A stretch of 64,000 bases of DNA from Camelimonas fluminis (GCF_014656355.1 NZ_BNCG01000007.1:1-64000); one strand, 5' to 3'; positions 35,187 to 44,266 are shown, counted from the first letter of the stretch. The notes: a model not told the origin generated them from the letters alone. Program-made: numbers and translations.

Positions 35187-38100
35187 ATGCAGCCACGAGC
35201 CGTCAGCAGCCCCCCCGACGGATTTGTGCCTCCCTTTTCATGCTTCGCTCCGCCTGTTCAGGCGGCCAGCGCTCTGCGGCAGGCGATCACGGCGGCGTGT
35301 CTGACGCCTGAAAGCGAATGCCTGCCCCCACTCCTCGCCGCCGCCCGATGCTCTGATGAAGGCGCGGTGCGGGCCCGGGCGCGACAGTTGACGGAAACGT
35401 TGCGCGCCGGGGGCGCCAGCGGCGTCAGCGCCATGCTGCAGGAATATTCGCTGGCCAGCGACGAGGGCCTGGCGCTGATGCGTCTGGCGGAGGCGCTGCT
35501 GCGCATCCCCGACGCGGCGACGCAGGACGCCCTCTTGCGCGACAAGATTTCAGGCGGCCACTGGCAGGAGCATCTGGGGCTGGACCGCCCGCTGCTGGTC
35601 AACGCCGCCACATGGGGGCTGCTGATTGCCAGCCGGATCGCCGGCGCCGGACCTGATGGAGAAGCCGCCAGGACGCTGGAGCAGTTCCTTGCCAGGGGCA
35701 GCGCGCCGGCCATCCGCGCGGGAATGGACTTCGCCATGCGTCTGCTGGGCGAACAGTTCGTCGCCGGCAATACCATCGAGGCGGCGCTGGCGCATGGCGC
35801 GACGCGCGAACGGCGCGGCTATCGCCACTCCTACGACATGCTGGGCGAGGCGGCGATCACCGCGGATGACGCCAGTCGCTACGACCGCGAGTACGCACAC
35901 GCCATTCGCGCTGTCGGCGCCGCCGCCCATGGCGCCGGATACAAACGCGGCCCGGGCATATCAGTCAAGCTGTCAGCGCTACATCCCCGCTACGACCGGG
36001 CTCACGCAGGACGGGTGATGGCGGAGCTTGCCCCGCGCTTGAAGGCGTTGGCGATGCTCGCCCGTCGCCATGACATCAGCCTCACCATTGACGCTGAGGA
36101 AGCTGACCGGCTCGAACTGTCGCTGGACCTGTTCGAGCGCCTGAGGCTTGATCCGGATCTGGGCGATTGGGCCGGTCTTGGCTTTGTGGTTCAGGCTTAC
36201 GGCAAACGCTGTCCGCGCGTCATCGACTGGCTGGTCGATCTTGCCCGCCGTTCCGGCGAACAGATCATGGTGCGGCTGGTGAAGGGCGCCTACTGGGACA
36301 CCGAGATCAAGCGGGCCCAGACCGCCGGCCTCGCTGGCTTCCCGGTGTTTACCCGCAAGGTCCATACGGACGTGTCCTGGCTGGCGTGCGCGCGACAGCT
36401 CCTGGACGCGGCGGACGCCATCTATCCGCAGTTTGCAACCCACAACGCGCGCTCGGTCGCGGCGGTGCTGGCCATGACCGCCGGCCGCGACCACGACAGC
36501 TTTGAATTCCAGTGCCTGCACGGCATGGGCGAGCCGCTTCATGACCAGTTGCTGGCCGATGGCGTCGCCTCGCGGATCTACGCGCCTGTTGGCCCCCATG
36601 GCGCCCTGCTCGCCTATCTGGCGCGGCGGCTGCTGGAGAATGGGGCCAATTCGTCTTTCGTGCGCCTGGCCGCCGATCCGGGCGCCGCGATTGAGACGCT
36701 GATCGCCGACCCCGTCGCCACGATGGAGGCGACGCCTGATCCCGGCGCCCCACACCCGGGCATCCGCGCCCCGGCCGAACTGTTCGCGCCGGCGCGGCGC
36801 AACTCCATGGGCATGGATTTTGCCAGCGAGGCTGATCTCGCCGCTTTGTGGCGAGGCCTGAACGCCTCGGCCGCCCGACAGTGGCGCTGCGCGCCCGCCG
36901 CCGTCGCGGACGGGGTCGCGTCGCAGGCGGAGCGGATCATCGTCAACCCGGGCGATCACCGTGACCAGGTTGGCGTGACCTGCGATCTGGCCCCTGAGAG
37001 CGCCGGAGCCGTAGTCGCCGCGGCCCGCGTATGGTCGGATGCTTCCGGCGCAGAGCGGGCCGCCTGCCTGGCGCGCGCCTCAGACCTGCTGGAGACCAAC
37101 GCGCCGACGCTGGCCGGGGTGTTGATGCGGGAGGCCGGCAAGACCGCCGCCAACGCCTTGGGGGAAGTGCGCGAGGCCGTCGACTTCCTGCGCTACTACG
37201 GCGCGCAGGCGCGCGATCTGCCGCCTGAAGCCGCGCCGCGCGGAGTGGTGCTGTGCATCAGCCCGTGGAACTTCTCTCTCGCCATTTTCGTCGGCCAGAT
37301 CGCCGCCGCCCTCGCCGCTGGCAATGCGGTGGTGGCAAAGCCGGCCGAGGAAACGCCATTAATCGCGGCCGAAGCTGTCCGCATTCTGCATGAGGCCGGC
37401 GCGCCGCGTGCGGTTCTGCAACTGGCGCCCGGCGACGGCTCCGTGGGCGCGGCGCTGGCGGCGGAGCCCAATGTCGCCGGCGTGCTGTTCACCGGATCAA
37501 CCGCCGTCGCCCGAAAACTCAACCTCCAGCTGGCGGAACGGGTCGGCGTGGCAGGCGAAACGCCGTTGCTGATCGCTGAAACCGGCGGCGTTAACTGCAT
37601 GATCGTCGATTCCTCCGCCCTGACGGAGCAGGTAGTGGCGGACGCGCTGGCTTCCGCCTTCGACAGCGCCGGACAGCGCTGTTCGGCCTTGCGGGTGTTG
37701 TGCCTGCAGGAGGAGATCGCCGACCACACCATCCATATGCTGCGTGGCGCGATGGCGGAGCTGTCGGTCGGCCGCAGTGACCACCTCGCCGTCGATGTCG
37801 GCCCCGTGATCAGCGCCGGGGCCCGGGACATGCTGGAAGCGCACGTTTCCCGCCTGGCCGCCGCCGGCAAGCGCATCCACCGCATGCCGTTGCCGGACGG
37901 GACAATCCACGGAACCTTCGTCGCGCCGACCCTGATCGAGATCGACAGCCTCGACGACGTTCCGGGCGAGGCGTTTGGCCCGATCCTGCACATATTGCAC
38001 TGGCGTCGTCCCGGGCTGGAGGCGCTGGTTGACGCCATCAACGATACCGGCTTCGGCCTGACCTTCGGATTGCACACGCGCCTCGACGCAACCATCGCCC

Positions 38101-38855
38101 GGGTGGTCGCGCGGATACGGGCCGGCAATGTCTATGTGAACCGCAACATGATCGGCGCCGTTGTCGGTTCCCAGCCCTTTGGCGGTCGTGGCCTTTCCGG
38201 CTCCGGCCCGAAAGCTGGCGGGCCACTCATGATCAGCGCCCTGCTCGCCAGGCCGGTTGCCCCTGCGGAAAATAACGCCGGCGCGGGCGCGGCGGAGGCA
38301 TTCGCGGCCTGGCTGGATCGCCAGGGTCAGGCGTCCGTGGCCGCGGCGGCCCGCGTCATGGCGCAGCGCGCCCGGCCGCAGGGGCGTGAGGCCTTGCCCG
38401 GTCCGGCCGGCGAAGACAACAGCCTGCGCATCGGTCCCGTCGGCGCCATTCTGCTGGCGCCGGCCACAGCAACGGGTCTGTACAGCATGATCGCCGCGAC
38501 GCTGGCCACGGGCAATCGCGCCGTCATCGTCGCGTCCCATCTTCCGGAACAGCCTCTGCCGTCTGAACCGGCGGAATATCTGACATGGGCGTCGCACATC
38601 GATCAGCTTCCCGCCCTTGGCGCCGCCATGATCGAAGGCGCGCCGGACCGGTTGAAAGAACTGCGCCGGCAACTGGCGATGCGCGCGGGGCCAATCGTCC
38701 CGGTCCTGTCGGCGACGTCCGGGGCCATCGCGGCGCAGCCTGACCTGTGGGCGCTGGACCGGCTGCTGGATGAAACCGCCCTCTCCCTTAATATCGCAGC
38801 GGCAGGGGGAAACCCGGGCCTGCTGGCGCTGGAGGCGGGCGACGGACCAGGCTGA
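35187..38855 (+). CDS. putA: Bifunctional proline dehydrogenase / L-glutamate gamma-semialdehyde dehydrogenase
   Basis: A 1222-aa enzyme oxidising proline to glutamate through P5C. The FAD-dependent PRODH barrel spans about residues 190-475 with KLSALHPRYDRA, LTIDAEEADRLELSL, VQAYGKR and MVRLVKGAYWD. The NAD-dependent aldehyde dehydrogenase spans about 540-1010 with CISPWNFSLAIF, FTGSTAVARK, the LIAETGG glutamate loop and the nucleophile Cys in SAGQRCSALRV. About 200 further residues form the C-terminal ALDH-like domain of the long (type B) PutA proteins. No N-terminal ribbon-helix-helix is present, so it is not an autorepressor. GGAGG lies 6 nt before the ATG at 35187. It heads an arginine/proline catabolic cluster. 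Confidence 0.96.
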   Translation: MQPRAVSSPPDGFVPPFSCFAPPVQAASALRQAITAACLTPESECLPPLLAAARCSDEGAVRARARQLTETLRAGGASGVSAMLQEYSLASDEGLALMRLAEALLRIPDAATQDALLRDKISGGHWQEHLGLDRPLLVNAATWGLLIASRIAGAGPDGEAARTLEQFLARGSAPAIRAGMDFAMRLLGEQFVAGNTIEAALAHGATRERRGYRHSYDMLGEAAITADDASRYDREYAHAIRAVGAAAHGAGYKRGPGISVKLSALHPRYDRAHAGRVMAELAPRLKALAMLARRHDISLTIDAEEADRLELSLDLFERLRLDPDLGDWAGLGFVVQAYGKRCPRVIDWLVDLARRSGEQIMVRLVKGAYWDTEIKRAQTAGLAGFPVFTRKVHTDVSWLACARQLLDAADAIYPQFATHNARSVAAVLAMTAGRDHDSFEFQCLHGMGEPLHDQLLADGVASRIYAPVGPHGALLAYLARRLLENGANSSFVRLAADPGAAIETLIADPVATMEATPDPGAPHPGIRAPAELFAPARRNSMGMDFASEADLAALWRGLNASAARQWRCAPAAVADGVASQAERIIVNPGDHRDQVGVTCDLAPESAGAVVAAARVWSDASGAERAACLARASDLLETNAPTLAGVLMREAGKTAANALGEVREAVDFLRYYGAQARDLPPEAAPRGVVLCISPWNFSLAIFVGQIAAALAAGNAVVAKPAEETPLIAAEAVRILHEAGAPRAVLQLAPGDGSVGAALAAEPNVAGVLFTGSTAVARKLNLQLAERVGVAGETPLLIAETGGVNCMIVDSSALTEQVVADALASAFDSAGQRCSALRVLCLQEEIADHTIHMLRGAMAELSVGRSDHLAVDVGPVISAGARDMLEAHVSRLAAAGKRIHRMPLPDGTIHGTFVAPTLIEIDSLDDVPGEAFGPILHILHWRRPGLEALVDAINDTGFGLTFGLHTRLDATIARVVARIRAGNVYVNRNMIGAVVGSQPFGGRGLSGSGPKAGGPLMISALLARPVAPAENNAGAGAAEAFAAWLDRQGQASVAAAARVMAQRARPQGREALPGPAGEDNSLRIGPVGAILLAPATATGLYSMIAATLATGNRAVIVASHLPEQPLPSEPAEYLTWASHIDQLPALGAAMIEGAPDRLKELRRQLAMRAGPIVPVLSATSGAIAAQPDLWALDRLLDETALSLNIAAAGGNPGLLALEAGDGPG

Positions 38856-38876
38856 TCTGGACCAGGTCGCGAAACT

Positions 38877-38945
38877 GCTGATGCATCCGCGATCTGCGCG
38901 GCAACCCGGGAGGCAGGGCCTCGCAGGACACGCTTCCGCAGCGTG
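38877..38945 (+). repeat. Dispersed intergenic element, copy 3
   Basis: The core GCTGATGCATCCGCGATCTGC (38877-38897) differs from copy 2 at two positions. It starts 22 nt after the putA stop and is followed by a hairpin with arms CACGCT (38929-38934) and AGCGTG (38940-38945). Further on, CAGGAAACAGGCCATGCG (about 38973) resembles CAGGAAACGCCATGCG in copy 2. Confidence 0.55.
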
Positions 38946-39087
38946 GGTCCCACCAGAACCCGCCGGCAACACTTCAGGAAACAGGCCATGCGTCAGGCTC
39001 ACCGGATCTGGTATTGGCGGAAACCGCACCAGGACAGGGCTGCGCCCTCCCAAGCATGCTATATTTCCAACTGAAACAGGCGGCGGC

Positions 39088-40023
39088 ATGAGCACGATCT
39101 GCAACATTATTGGCGCGCCAGTCGAAGACGGGGCCGGCCGGCCCGGGTGCATCATGGGGCCCGCCGCGTACCGCACCGCTGGCCTGGCCCAAACCATTGC
39201 CGAACTGGGGCACACGGTGATTGACCATGGCGATGTCCAGCCGGCGGCCATCGCCCCTCCGCCAATGGCGCACCCCAATCCCGCCATCCGGAACCTGCCT
39301 GAAATCGCCGCCTGGACAACGGCGATCGCTGACGCCGTCTGGCGCGCCGGCGACGCCGGCCTGACCATCTGCCTCGGCGGCGACCACAGCCTGTCGGCCG
39401 GAAGCCTGGCGGGGCGGGCCCATCTTTGCGCGCAGAGCGGCCGCAAACTGTTTGTGCTGTGGCTTGACGCCCATACGGATTTTCACACCCTCGACAGCTC
39501 GGTTTCCGGTAATCTGCACGGCGTTCCACTTGCCTATGCCTGCGGCCTGCCCGGATTTTCCGGCTATTTGCCAGACCTCCAGGCGCGCATCGATCCGGCC
39601 AACGTCTGTCTCATCGGGCTGCGCAGCGTCGATGTGGACGAGCGGCGCGCCATCGCCCGGAGCGGCGCCATCACCCACGACATGCGGGCGATCGACGAAT
39701 ATGGCCTGGCGCCGCTGTTGCGAGCGTTTCTTGAGCAGGTCGCGGCCGCCGGCGGCGTGTTGCACGTCAGCCTTGACGTGGACTTTCTCGACCCCGGCGT
39801 CGCCCCGGCGGTGGGCACGACCGTGCCAGGCGGCGCGACGGTGCGGGAGGCGCACCTGATCATGGAGATGCTGTGTGACAGCGGCCTGGTTGGCAGCCTT
39901 GACCTCGCCGAGCTGAATCCATTCCTCGATGAACGGGGCCGCACGGCGACGCTGATGGTCGATCTCGTCGCCAGCCTGCTCGGACGCCGCGTACTCGACC
40001 GCCCCACCAGGGGATTCACATGA
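39088..40023 (+). CDS. rocF: Arginase
   Basis: A 311-aa manganese enzyme of the ureohydrolase family that splits arginine into ornithine and urea. All metal-site motifs are present: GGDHS (His100), DAHTDFHT (about 127-134) and SLDVDFLDP; the following GTTVPGGATVREAH and LDLAELNP match the family's substrate loop and C-terminal Glu. Length fits arginase (about 300 aa). The start at 39088 gives a normal N-terminus (ICNIIGAPVEDGAG); the frame is open far upstream but overlaps putA. It overlaps the next gene by ATGA. Agmatinase is an alternative within the family, but pairing with ornithine cyclodeaminase favours arginase. Confidence 0.9.
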   Translation: MSTICNIIGAPVEDGAGRPGCIMGPAAYRTAGLAQTIAELGHTVIDHGDVQPAAIAPPPMAHPNPAIRNLPEIAAWTTAIADAVWRAGDAGLTICLGGDHSLSAGSLAGRAHLCAQSGRKLFVLWLDAHTDFHTLDSSVSGNLHGVPLAYACGLPGFSGYLPDLQARIDPANVCLIGLRSVDVDERRAIARSGAITHDMRAIDEYGLAPLLRAFLEQVAAAGGVLHVSLDVDFLDPGVAPAVGTTVPGGATVREAHLIMEMLCDSGLVGSLDLAELNPFLDERGRTATLMVDLVASLLGRRVLDRPTRGFT

Positions 40024-41075
40024 GTACGCCTGCCCGCAATATCGTGCCGTTTGTCAGCGTCGACAACATGATGCGGCTGATCCACGCCAGCGGCGTCGAC
40101 GCCTTTCTGGCCGGGCTTGGCGCATACCTGGAAGAGGATTTCCGGCGCTGGGAGGTTTTCGACAAAACGCCGCGTCTGGCGTCGCACAGCCGCAATGGCG
40201 TGATCGAACTGATGCCGACCAGCGACGGAACGCTGTACGGCTTCAAATACGTCAACGGCCATCCCCGCAACGCCGCCCAGGGGCTGCAAACCGTTACGGC
40301 GTTTGGCCTGCTTGCCGATGTCGGCAGCGGCTATCCCATGCTGTTGACCGAAATGACCCTGCTGACCGCCCTGCGCACCGCAGCGACATCGGCGATGGCC
40401 GCCCGCTATCTGGCGCGGCCGGATGCGCGCGCCATGGCCATCATCGGCAACGGCGCCCAGGCGGAGTTCCAGGCCATTGCCTTCCAGGCCCTGCTCGGCG
40501 TCAACCGGTTGCGGCTTTACGACATTGACAGGGCCGCGAGCGTCAGGTGCGCCCGCAACCTAGCCAATCGCGGGTTCGATCTCAGCATCTGCGACAGCGT
40601 CCAGAACTGCGTGGCCGACGTCGACATCATCACGACAGTCACCGCCAGCAAACAGCGCGCGGTCATCCTGAGCGACAACATGGTCGGCGCCGGCGCGCAC
40701 ATAAACGGCGTTGGCGGCGATTGTCCCGGCAAGACTGAACTGCAACGCGAACTGCTGTTGCGCGCCGACATTTTTGTCGAGCACCTGCCGCAAACGCGCA
40801 CCGAAGGCGAAATCCAGCAATTGCCGGCGGATTATCCCGCCACCGAACTGTGGCGCGTCCTGACTGGCGCCGCGCCCGGCCGCACATCAGCGCAACAGAT
40901 CACGCTGTTCGATTCCGTTGGTTTCGCCATAGAGGACTTTTCAGCGTTGCGCTACGTCCGCGACCGGCTGACGCCGGAATTCTATGAAGAACTCGATTTG
41001 CTCGCCGACCCGGACGACCCGCGCGACCTGTTCGGGATGCTGATGCGCGCCGCTCCGGGGGCGGCCCGCCCCTGA
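40020..41075 (+). CDS. ocd: Ornithine cyclodeaminase
   Basis: A 351-aa NAD-dependent enzyme of the OCD/mu-crystallin family that converts ornithine to proline with release of ammonia. It has the NAD-binding motif GNGAQAEFQAIAFQ in the middle, the substrate-side motif NGHPRNA and the catalytic-Asp region HINGVGGDCPGKTELQ, in which Asp is the key residue of OCD. TEMTLLTALRTAATSAMAA is the family's conserved helix. It overlaps arginase by 4 nt and completes the route arginine to ornithine to proline, which putA upstream oxidises. The length matches bacterial OCD (about 350 aa). Confidence 0.93.
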   Translation: MSTPARNIVPFVSVDNMMRLIHASGVDAFLAGLGAYLEEDFRRWEVFDKTPRLASHSRNGVIELMPTSDGTLYGFKYVNGHPRNAAQGLQTVTAFGLLADVGSGYPMLLTEMTLLTALRTAATSAMAARYLARPDARAMAIIGNGAQAEFQAIAFQALLGVNRLRLYDIDRAASVRCARNLANRGFDLSICDSVQNCVADVDIITTVTASKQRAVILSDNMVGAGAHINGVGGDCPGKTELQRELLLRADIFVEHLPQTRTEGEIQQLPADYPATELWRVLTGAAPGRTSAQQITLFDSVGFAIEDFSALRYVRDRLTPEFYEELDLLADPDDPRDLFGMLMRAAPGAARP

Positions 41076-41186
41076 GCGAACCTGCGGACGCGCCAGCGCC
41101 AGAACCGCCGGTTTCCCCCTGGGTCTACCGCATTGTCCGCACAAAAATGGAGCCGGCTTTTCCCCGAAACAACCGCAGCGGCTGTG

Positions 41187-42335
41187 TCAGAGAACGGGAT
41201 CACGCTCAGGCTGACCAACAGGCGACCCGCCGTCAGGCGCCGTTCGCCAGGGCTGCGCGCCGACGCGAATGATCCGCGCCCGGCGATCCGCGGTCGCGGC
41301 GTCGGCAAGATCATTGCCACTGACGGGCGCAACGCCACAGCTCATGGGGATGCCTGGAAACGTCGGACGCGCGGCGATGCACGCCAGCATCTCTGTCAAT
41401 TTGTGCAACTGGCCCGCCGCGTCACCCGCGCCGGCCGCTGTCCACCAGATGAGCCTGTCGGCGCCGACCCGCCGGAGCGCCACGATCCCCGGGCAGCAGG
41501 CCACGATCCCCTGCGCGATGTCGCGGATATCCACGTCGCCGAATTCCCCCACCGGCGCGCGTTCGAACAGCAGCCGGTCAATGCGCAGCGACCACAGGAA
41601 CGCGCGTTCCTGCGGCAATGCCTGTGGCGGCAGGCGTCCACGCGCCGTCAACGTCGACAGGCTGTGCTCCAATGCCCTGGTAAAGGCCCCGAGCCTTTCG
41701 ATACTCTCGGACAAGGCCAGATTGATGTAGCCAATGGACACGATCGACGCCGCCGACATGCTCAGAAAAATGACGTGCCAGGTCGTCGCCGCGTAGCGGT
41801 CGCGGAGGCCCGGGATCATTTCGTCGACATGAACGATCCGGATGATCATGGCGGTCGCCACGAAAGCCCAGAGGCCTAGCCGGATGCGCCGCCCCCAGAG
41901 CGTTGTCCCGCCACGAATGAGTTGCGCGCCCGCGACGCCCACGAGTGTTACGGACAGAACGGAGTACAGGCGGACCGCCATGTGGGGGTCCGCGCGAAAA
42001 CTCCCGGACATGCTCGCGATGGCCCAAAGCGCGCCGGGGGCCACGATCAACAGGGGAACCGGCCTTAGACCGTCAACCGCCCGGGTTCCCTGAATGAACA
42101 GGGACGTGCCGGTCAGCAGCAGAATGTTCGCCGCGACATTCGTCAGCAGATAGGGAAGACCAAAATACCGCGCGCCCATGAGGCCCGCGCCAACGCCAAC
42201 CGCGACGAAGCCGGCTCCAAACCAGAGCAGCTCCTCGCCATCGCGCAACCTGTTCCAGCGGACGAGGAAAATACCGCCCTGGATCAGCGCCCACAGGGCG
42301 ATGGCGGCGACGAGCGTAGCAAGGTCCACGGCCAT
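41187..42335 (-). CDS. Membrane protein with degenerate GGDEF domain
   Basis: A 382-aa protein. The N-terminal 210 residues form about six to seven hydrophobic helices (about 5-25, 38-57, 63-80, 92-110, 127-140, 150-168, 188-208), a likely membrane sensor. The C-terminal part (about 240-360) aligns by eye with diguanylate cyclases: LWSLRIDRLLFERAP at the IDID site, IRDIAQGIVACC, then RRVGADRLIW (286-296) where GGDEF should be, and SCGVAPVSG where SxGVA lies. The active-site GGDEF has become GADRL and the metal Asp is not kept, so it is very probably inactive. It could bind GTP or c-di-GMP or act by protein contact. It is convergent with ocd. Confidence 0.75.
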   Translation of the reverse strand: MAVDLATLVAAIALWALIQGGIFLVRWNRLRDGEELLWFGAGFVAVGVGAGLMGARYFGLPYLLTNVAANILLLTGTSLFIQGTRAVDGLRPVPLLIVAPGALWAIASMSGSFRADPHMAVRLYSVLSVTLVGVAGAQLIRGGTTLWGRRIRLGLWAFVATAMIIRIVHVDEMIPGLRDRYAATTWHVIFLSMSAASIVSIGYINLALSESIERLGAFTRALEHSLSTLTARGRLPPQALPQERAFLWSLRIDRLLFERAPVGEFGDVDIRDIAQGIVACCPGIVALRRVGADRLIWWTAAGAGDAAGQLHKLTEMLACIAARPTFPGIPMSCGVAPVSGNDLADAATADRRARIIRVGAQPWRTAPDGGSPVGQPERDPVL

Positions 42336-42435
42336 CTCCAGGACGTCCGGTTGGCGACCAGCTACCTATAGATCACCGGCCTCGCCGATAGAACCGGCCA
42401 CACGCGATTGTGGCGCCGCCCCTCCAGGGTGCATC

Positions 42436-42463
42436 CGCCAGACCAGGCGGACCAGGTCTGGCG
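42436..42463 (-). terminator. Hairpin directly after the MFS stop codon
   Basis: CGCCAGACC (42436-42444) pairs perfectly with GGTCTGGCG (42455-42463) around a 10-nt loop. It abuts the stop codon of the minus-strand MFS gene at 42464. The 13-mer GGTCTGGCGTCAG here also occurs at 16681, another intergenic site. Confidence 0.6.
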
Positions 42464-43672
42464 TCAGGCCACAACAACTGCCGCCTGACGTTGCGGAAAT
42501 GGCCGGAATGTCATCAGGATCATCATGGCGGCGAGGCCCATCACCCACGAACCGGCGTACATCGGCGCATAGCTGCCGAAATGGTCGTAGATCAGCCCGC
42601 CCAGCAATGGTCCGGTGGACATGCCGAGGCTGCCCGCCATCGCCGTGCCGCCAATGATGGCGCCCATCATCCGCAGCGGGAAGTTTTCCCGGATAATCAC
42701 CGCATAGAGCGGCATTGTGCCGGCGTATATGAACCCCACCATCACCGCGACGGCGTAGAAGGCGCCAAGCTGGCCGACGAAGGCATAAGCGAGCACGGCG
42801 AACGCCTGGGCCAGCAGACCGAGAACGAGAATGCGCTGGGCCCCGAACCGGTCTCCGGCCAGGCCGAAGCCGATGCGCCCGAACATCCCGGCCACGCCTT
42901 CAACGCTGTAGATTGACACCGCCGCGAGCATCGGCACGCCACAGGTCACCGCATAGCTGACCGTGTGAAAAATCGGCCCGGAGTGGGTCGCGCAGCAAAA
43001 GAAATTCGCCAGCATCAGGGTGATGAACTGCGGCGAGGCCATGGCCTGCCGCACCGTCATGCCGGATTGCGCGTCGTCCGCGCCTGCCCCGGCCTGGGCG
43101 CCTTCCAGCGCCGGCGGACGGCGAACCAGCAGCGCGGCCGGGATCATCAGGGCTGCGGCGATGCCGGCGATGATCTGCATGGCGACGCGCCAGTCGTAGG
43201 CGGTGACCAGCCACGCCGCCAACGGCGACATGGTCATGGGCGCCATGCCCATGCCAGCAGAAACCAGCGACACGGCAAGGCCGCGCTGGGTTTCGAACCA
43301 GCCGGTCACGCAGGCCATCATCGGCGCGAACACCGCCGCGGTGGCTGCGCCCACCAGCACGCCGAACAGCAACTGGAACGCGACAAGCGACCCGGCCCGG
43401 CTGGCGAGAGCGAGACTCGCCGCGAGAACGATGGAGCCCGCAAGGACAACCGGTCGGGGGCCGAACCGGTCGGAAAGCCCGCCCCAGACCAGACTTGCCA
43501 CCGCCATGGCGAGGAAGCCGATCGTCATCGCCGCTGAAATGCCGGTGATCGACCACCCGGTGTCCTGCGACATCGGCCGCAGGAAAACAGGCAATGAGAA
43601 CATCGCGCCCACGGCGACGCAACCCAGCAGGCCGCCAGCAGCAACGATCACCCAGCGATATGAATGCGCCAT
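42464..43672 (-). CDS. MFS transporter, oxalate/monocarboxylate-type
   Basis: A 402-aa carrier with 12 hydrophobic helices. The N-terminus RWVIVAAGGLLGCVAVGAMF followed by SLPVFLRPMSQDTGWSITGI is characteristic of the oxalate:formate antiporter/monocarboxylate group, as is the loop-2/3 motif GGLSDRFGPRPVV. A central cytoplasmic loop (LEGAQAGAGADDAQSG, about 185-205) separates the halves. GGAGGACGCC directly before the ATG supports the start. The substrate is probably a small organic acid (inference). It lies upstream of the degenerate-GGDEF gene on the same strand, but a strong hairpin separates them. Confidence 0.85.
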   Translation of the reverse strand: MAHSYRWVIVAAGGLLGCVAVGAMFSLPVFLRPMSQDTGWSITGISAAMTIGFLAMAVASLVWGGLSDRFGPRPVVLAGSIVLAASLALASRAGSLVAFQLLFGVLVGAATAAVFAPMMACVTGWFETQRGLAVSLVSAGMGMAPMTMSPLAAWLVTAYDWRVAMQIIAGIAAALMIPAALLVRRPPALEGAQAGAGADDAQSGMTVRQAMASPQFITLMLANFFCCATHSGPIFHTVSYAVTCGVPMLAAVSIYSVEGVAGMFGRIGFGLAGDRFGAQRILVLGLLAQAFAVLAYAFVGQLGAFYAVAVMVGFIYAGTMPLYAVIIRENFPLRMMGAIIGGTAMAGSLGMSTGPLLGGLIYDHFGSYAPMYAGSWVMGLAAMMILMTFRPFPQRQAAVVVA

Positions 43673-43774
43673 GGCGTCCTCCAGGCATCTGGCGCCCCGC
43701 CGTATCGCATCCCTGCGAAACCGGGTCCGTCGTTGTCAGCGAGGCCGGTCGGGGGAGAACCCCGGCGTCAGGAT

Positions 43775-44224
43775 TCAACCCTGTTGCGTCGGGGTCCAGC
43801 CAGCCGGCGGGATGGTGTTGATCATCCACGGAATGCCGAAACGGTCGACCAGCGAGCCAAAGCCCGGCGACCAGAAGGTTTCACCGAACGGCATCATTTG
43901 CGCGCCGCCGGCGGACAGCTCATCGAACCAGCGCTTCCCCTCGGCCTTGTCCTCCGTATGCAGGGTGACGTCGAAGCCGTTCTTGGGTTTGTCGATGTTT
44001 GACGCCCAGGCAACGTCCATGTCCGCGCCCATCAACGCCTGATCGCCGACCTCCAGCCAGCAATGCATCAGCCATGACTTGTACTTGTCGTCGGTGATCG
44101 GCATGTCGGGCGGACCATCGCCGTAGGGAAACGCGGCCGTGATCTTGCCGCCGAGCACCTTTGCATAAAACTCAAACGCCTCACGGCACTGCCCCTGAAA
44201 GCTGAGGCTGGTGACGATCTTCAT
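43775..44224 (-). CDS. VOC-superfamily protein (PhnB-like)
   Basis: A 149-aa protein of the glyoxalase/dioxygenase (VOC) fold, PhnB/3-demethylubiquinone-methyltransferase-like subgroup. It begins with VTSLSFQGQCREAFEFYAKVLGGKI, the hallmark of the group, followed by SWLMHCWLEVGDQALMGAD and, in the second half, WFDELSAGGAQMMPFGETFW and DRFGIPWMIN. Metal ligands typical of glyoxalase I are not evident, so enzymatic activity is unclear. A perfect 12-bp palindrome with AT-rich flanks lies just upstream, as at genes under ArsR-type regulators, but no regulator is adjacent. Probably monocistronic. Confidence 0.85.
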   Translation of the reverse strand: MKIVTSLSFQGQCREAFEFYAKVLGGKITAAFPYGDGPPDMPITDDKYKSWLMHCWLEVGDQALMGADMDVAWASNIDKPKNGFDVTLHTEDKAEGKRWFDELSAGGAQMMPFGETFWSPGFGSLVDRFGIPWMINTIPPAGWTPTQQG

Positions 44225-44254
44225 GGGATCCTCCCGATGGGGTTCGTGATATAT

Positions 44255-44266
44255 GTTGATATCAAC
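44255..44266 (-). promoter_or_regulatory. GTTGATATCAAC operator candidate before the VOC gene
   Basis: A perfect 12-bp palindrome embedded in the AT-rich stretch 44249-44272, 31 nt before the VOC start. The flanks (ATAT on one side, TTATAT on the other) extend the symmetry imperfectly. Position and sequence suit a repressor site overlapping the -10 region. Confidence 0.5.

Noticed and set aside
37497-39446. Minus-strand 649-codon frame across putA and arginase
   Set aside because: Antisense to two well-supported enzymes; Arg/Gly/Gln-rich translation without motifs.
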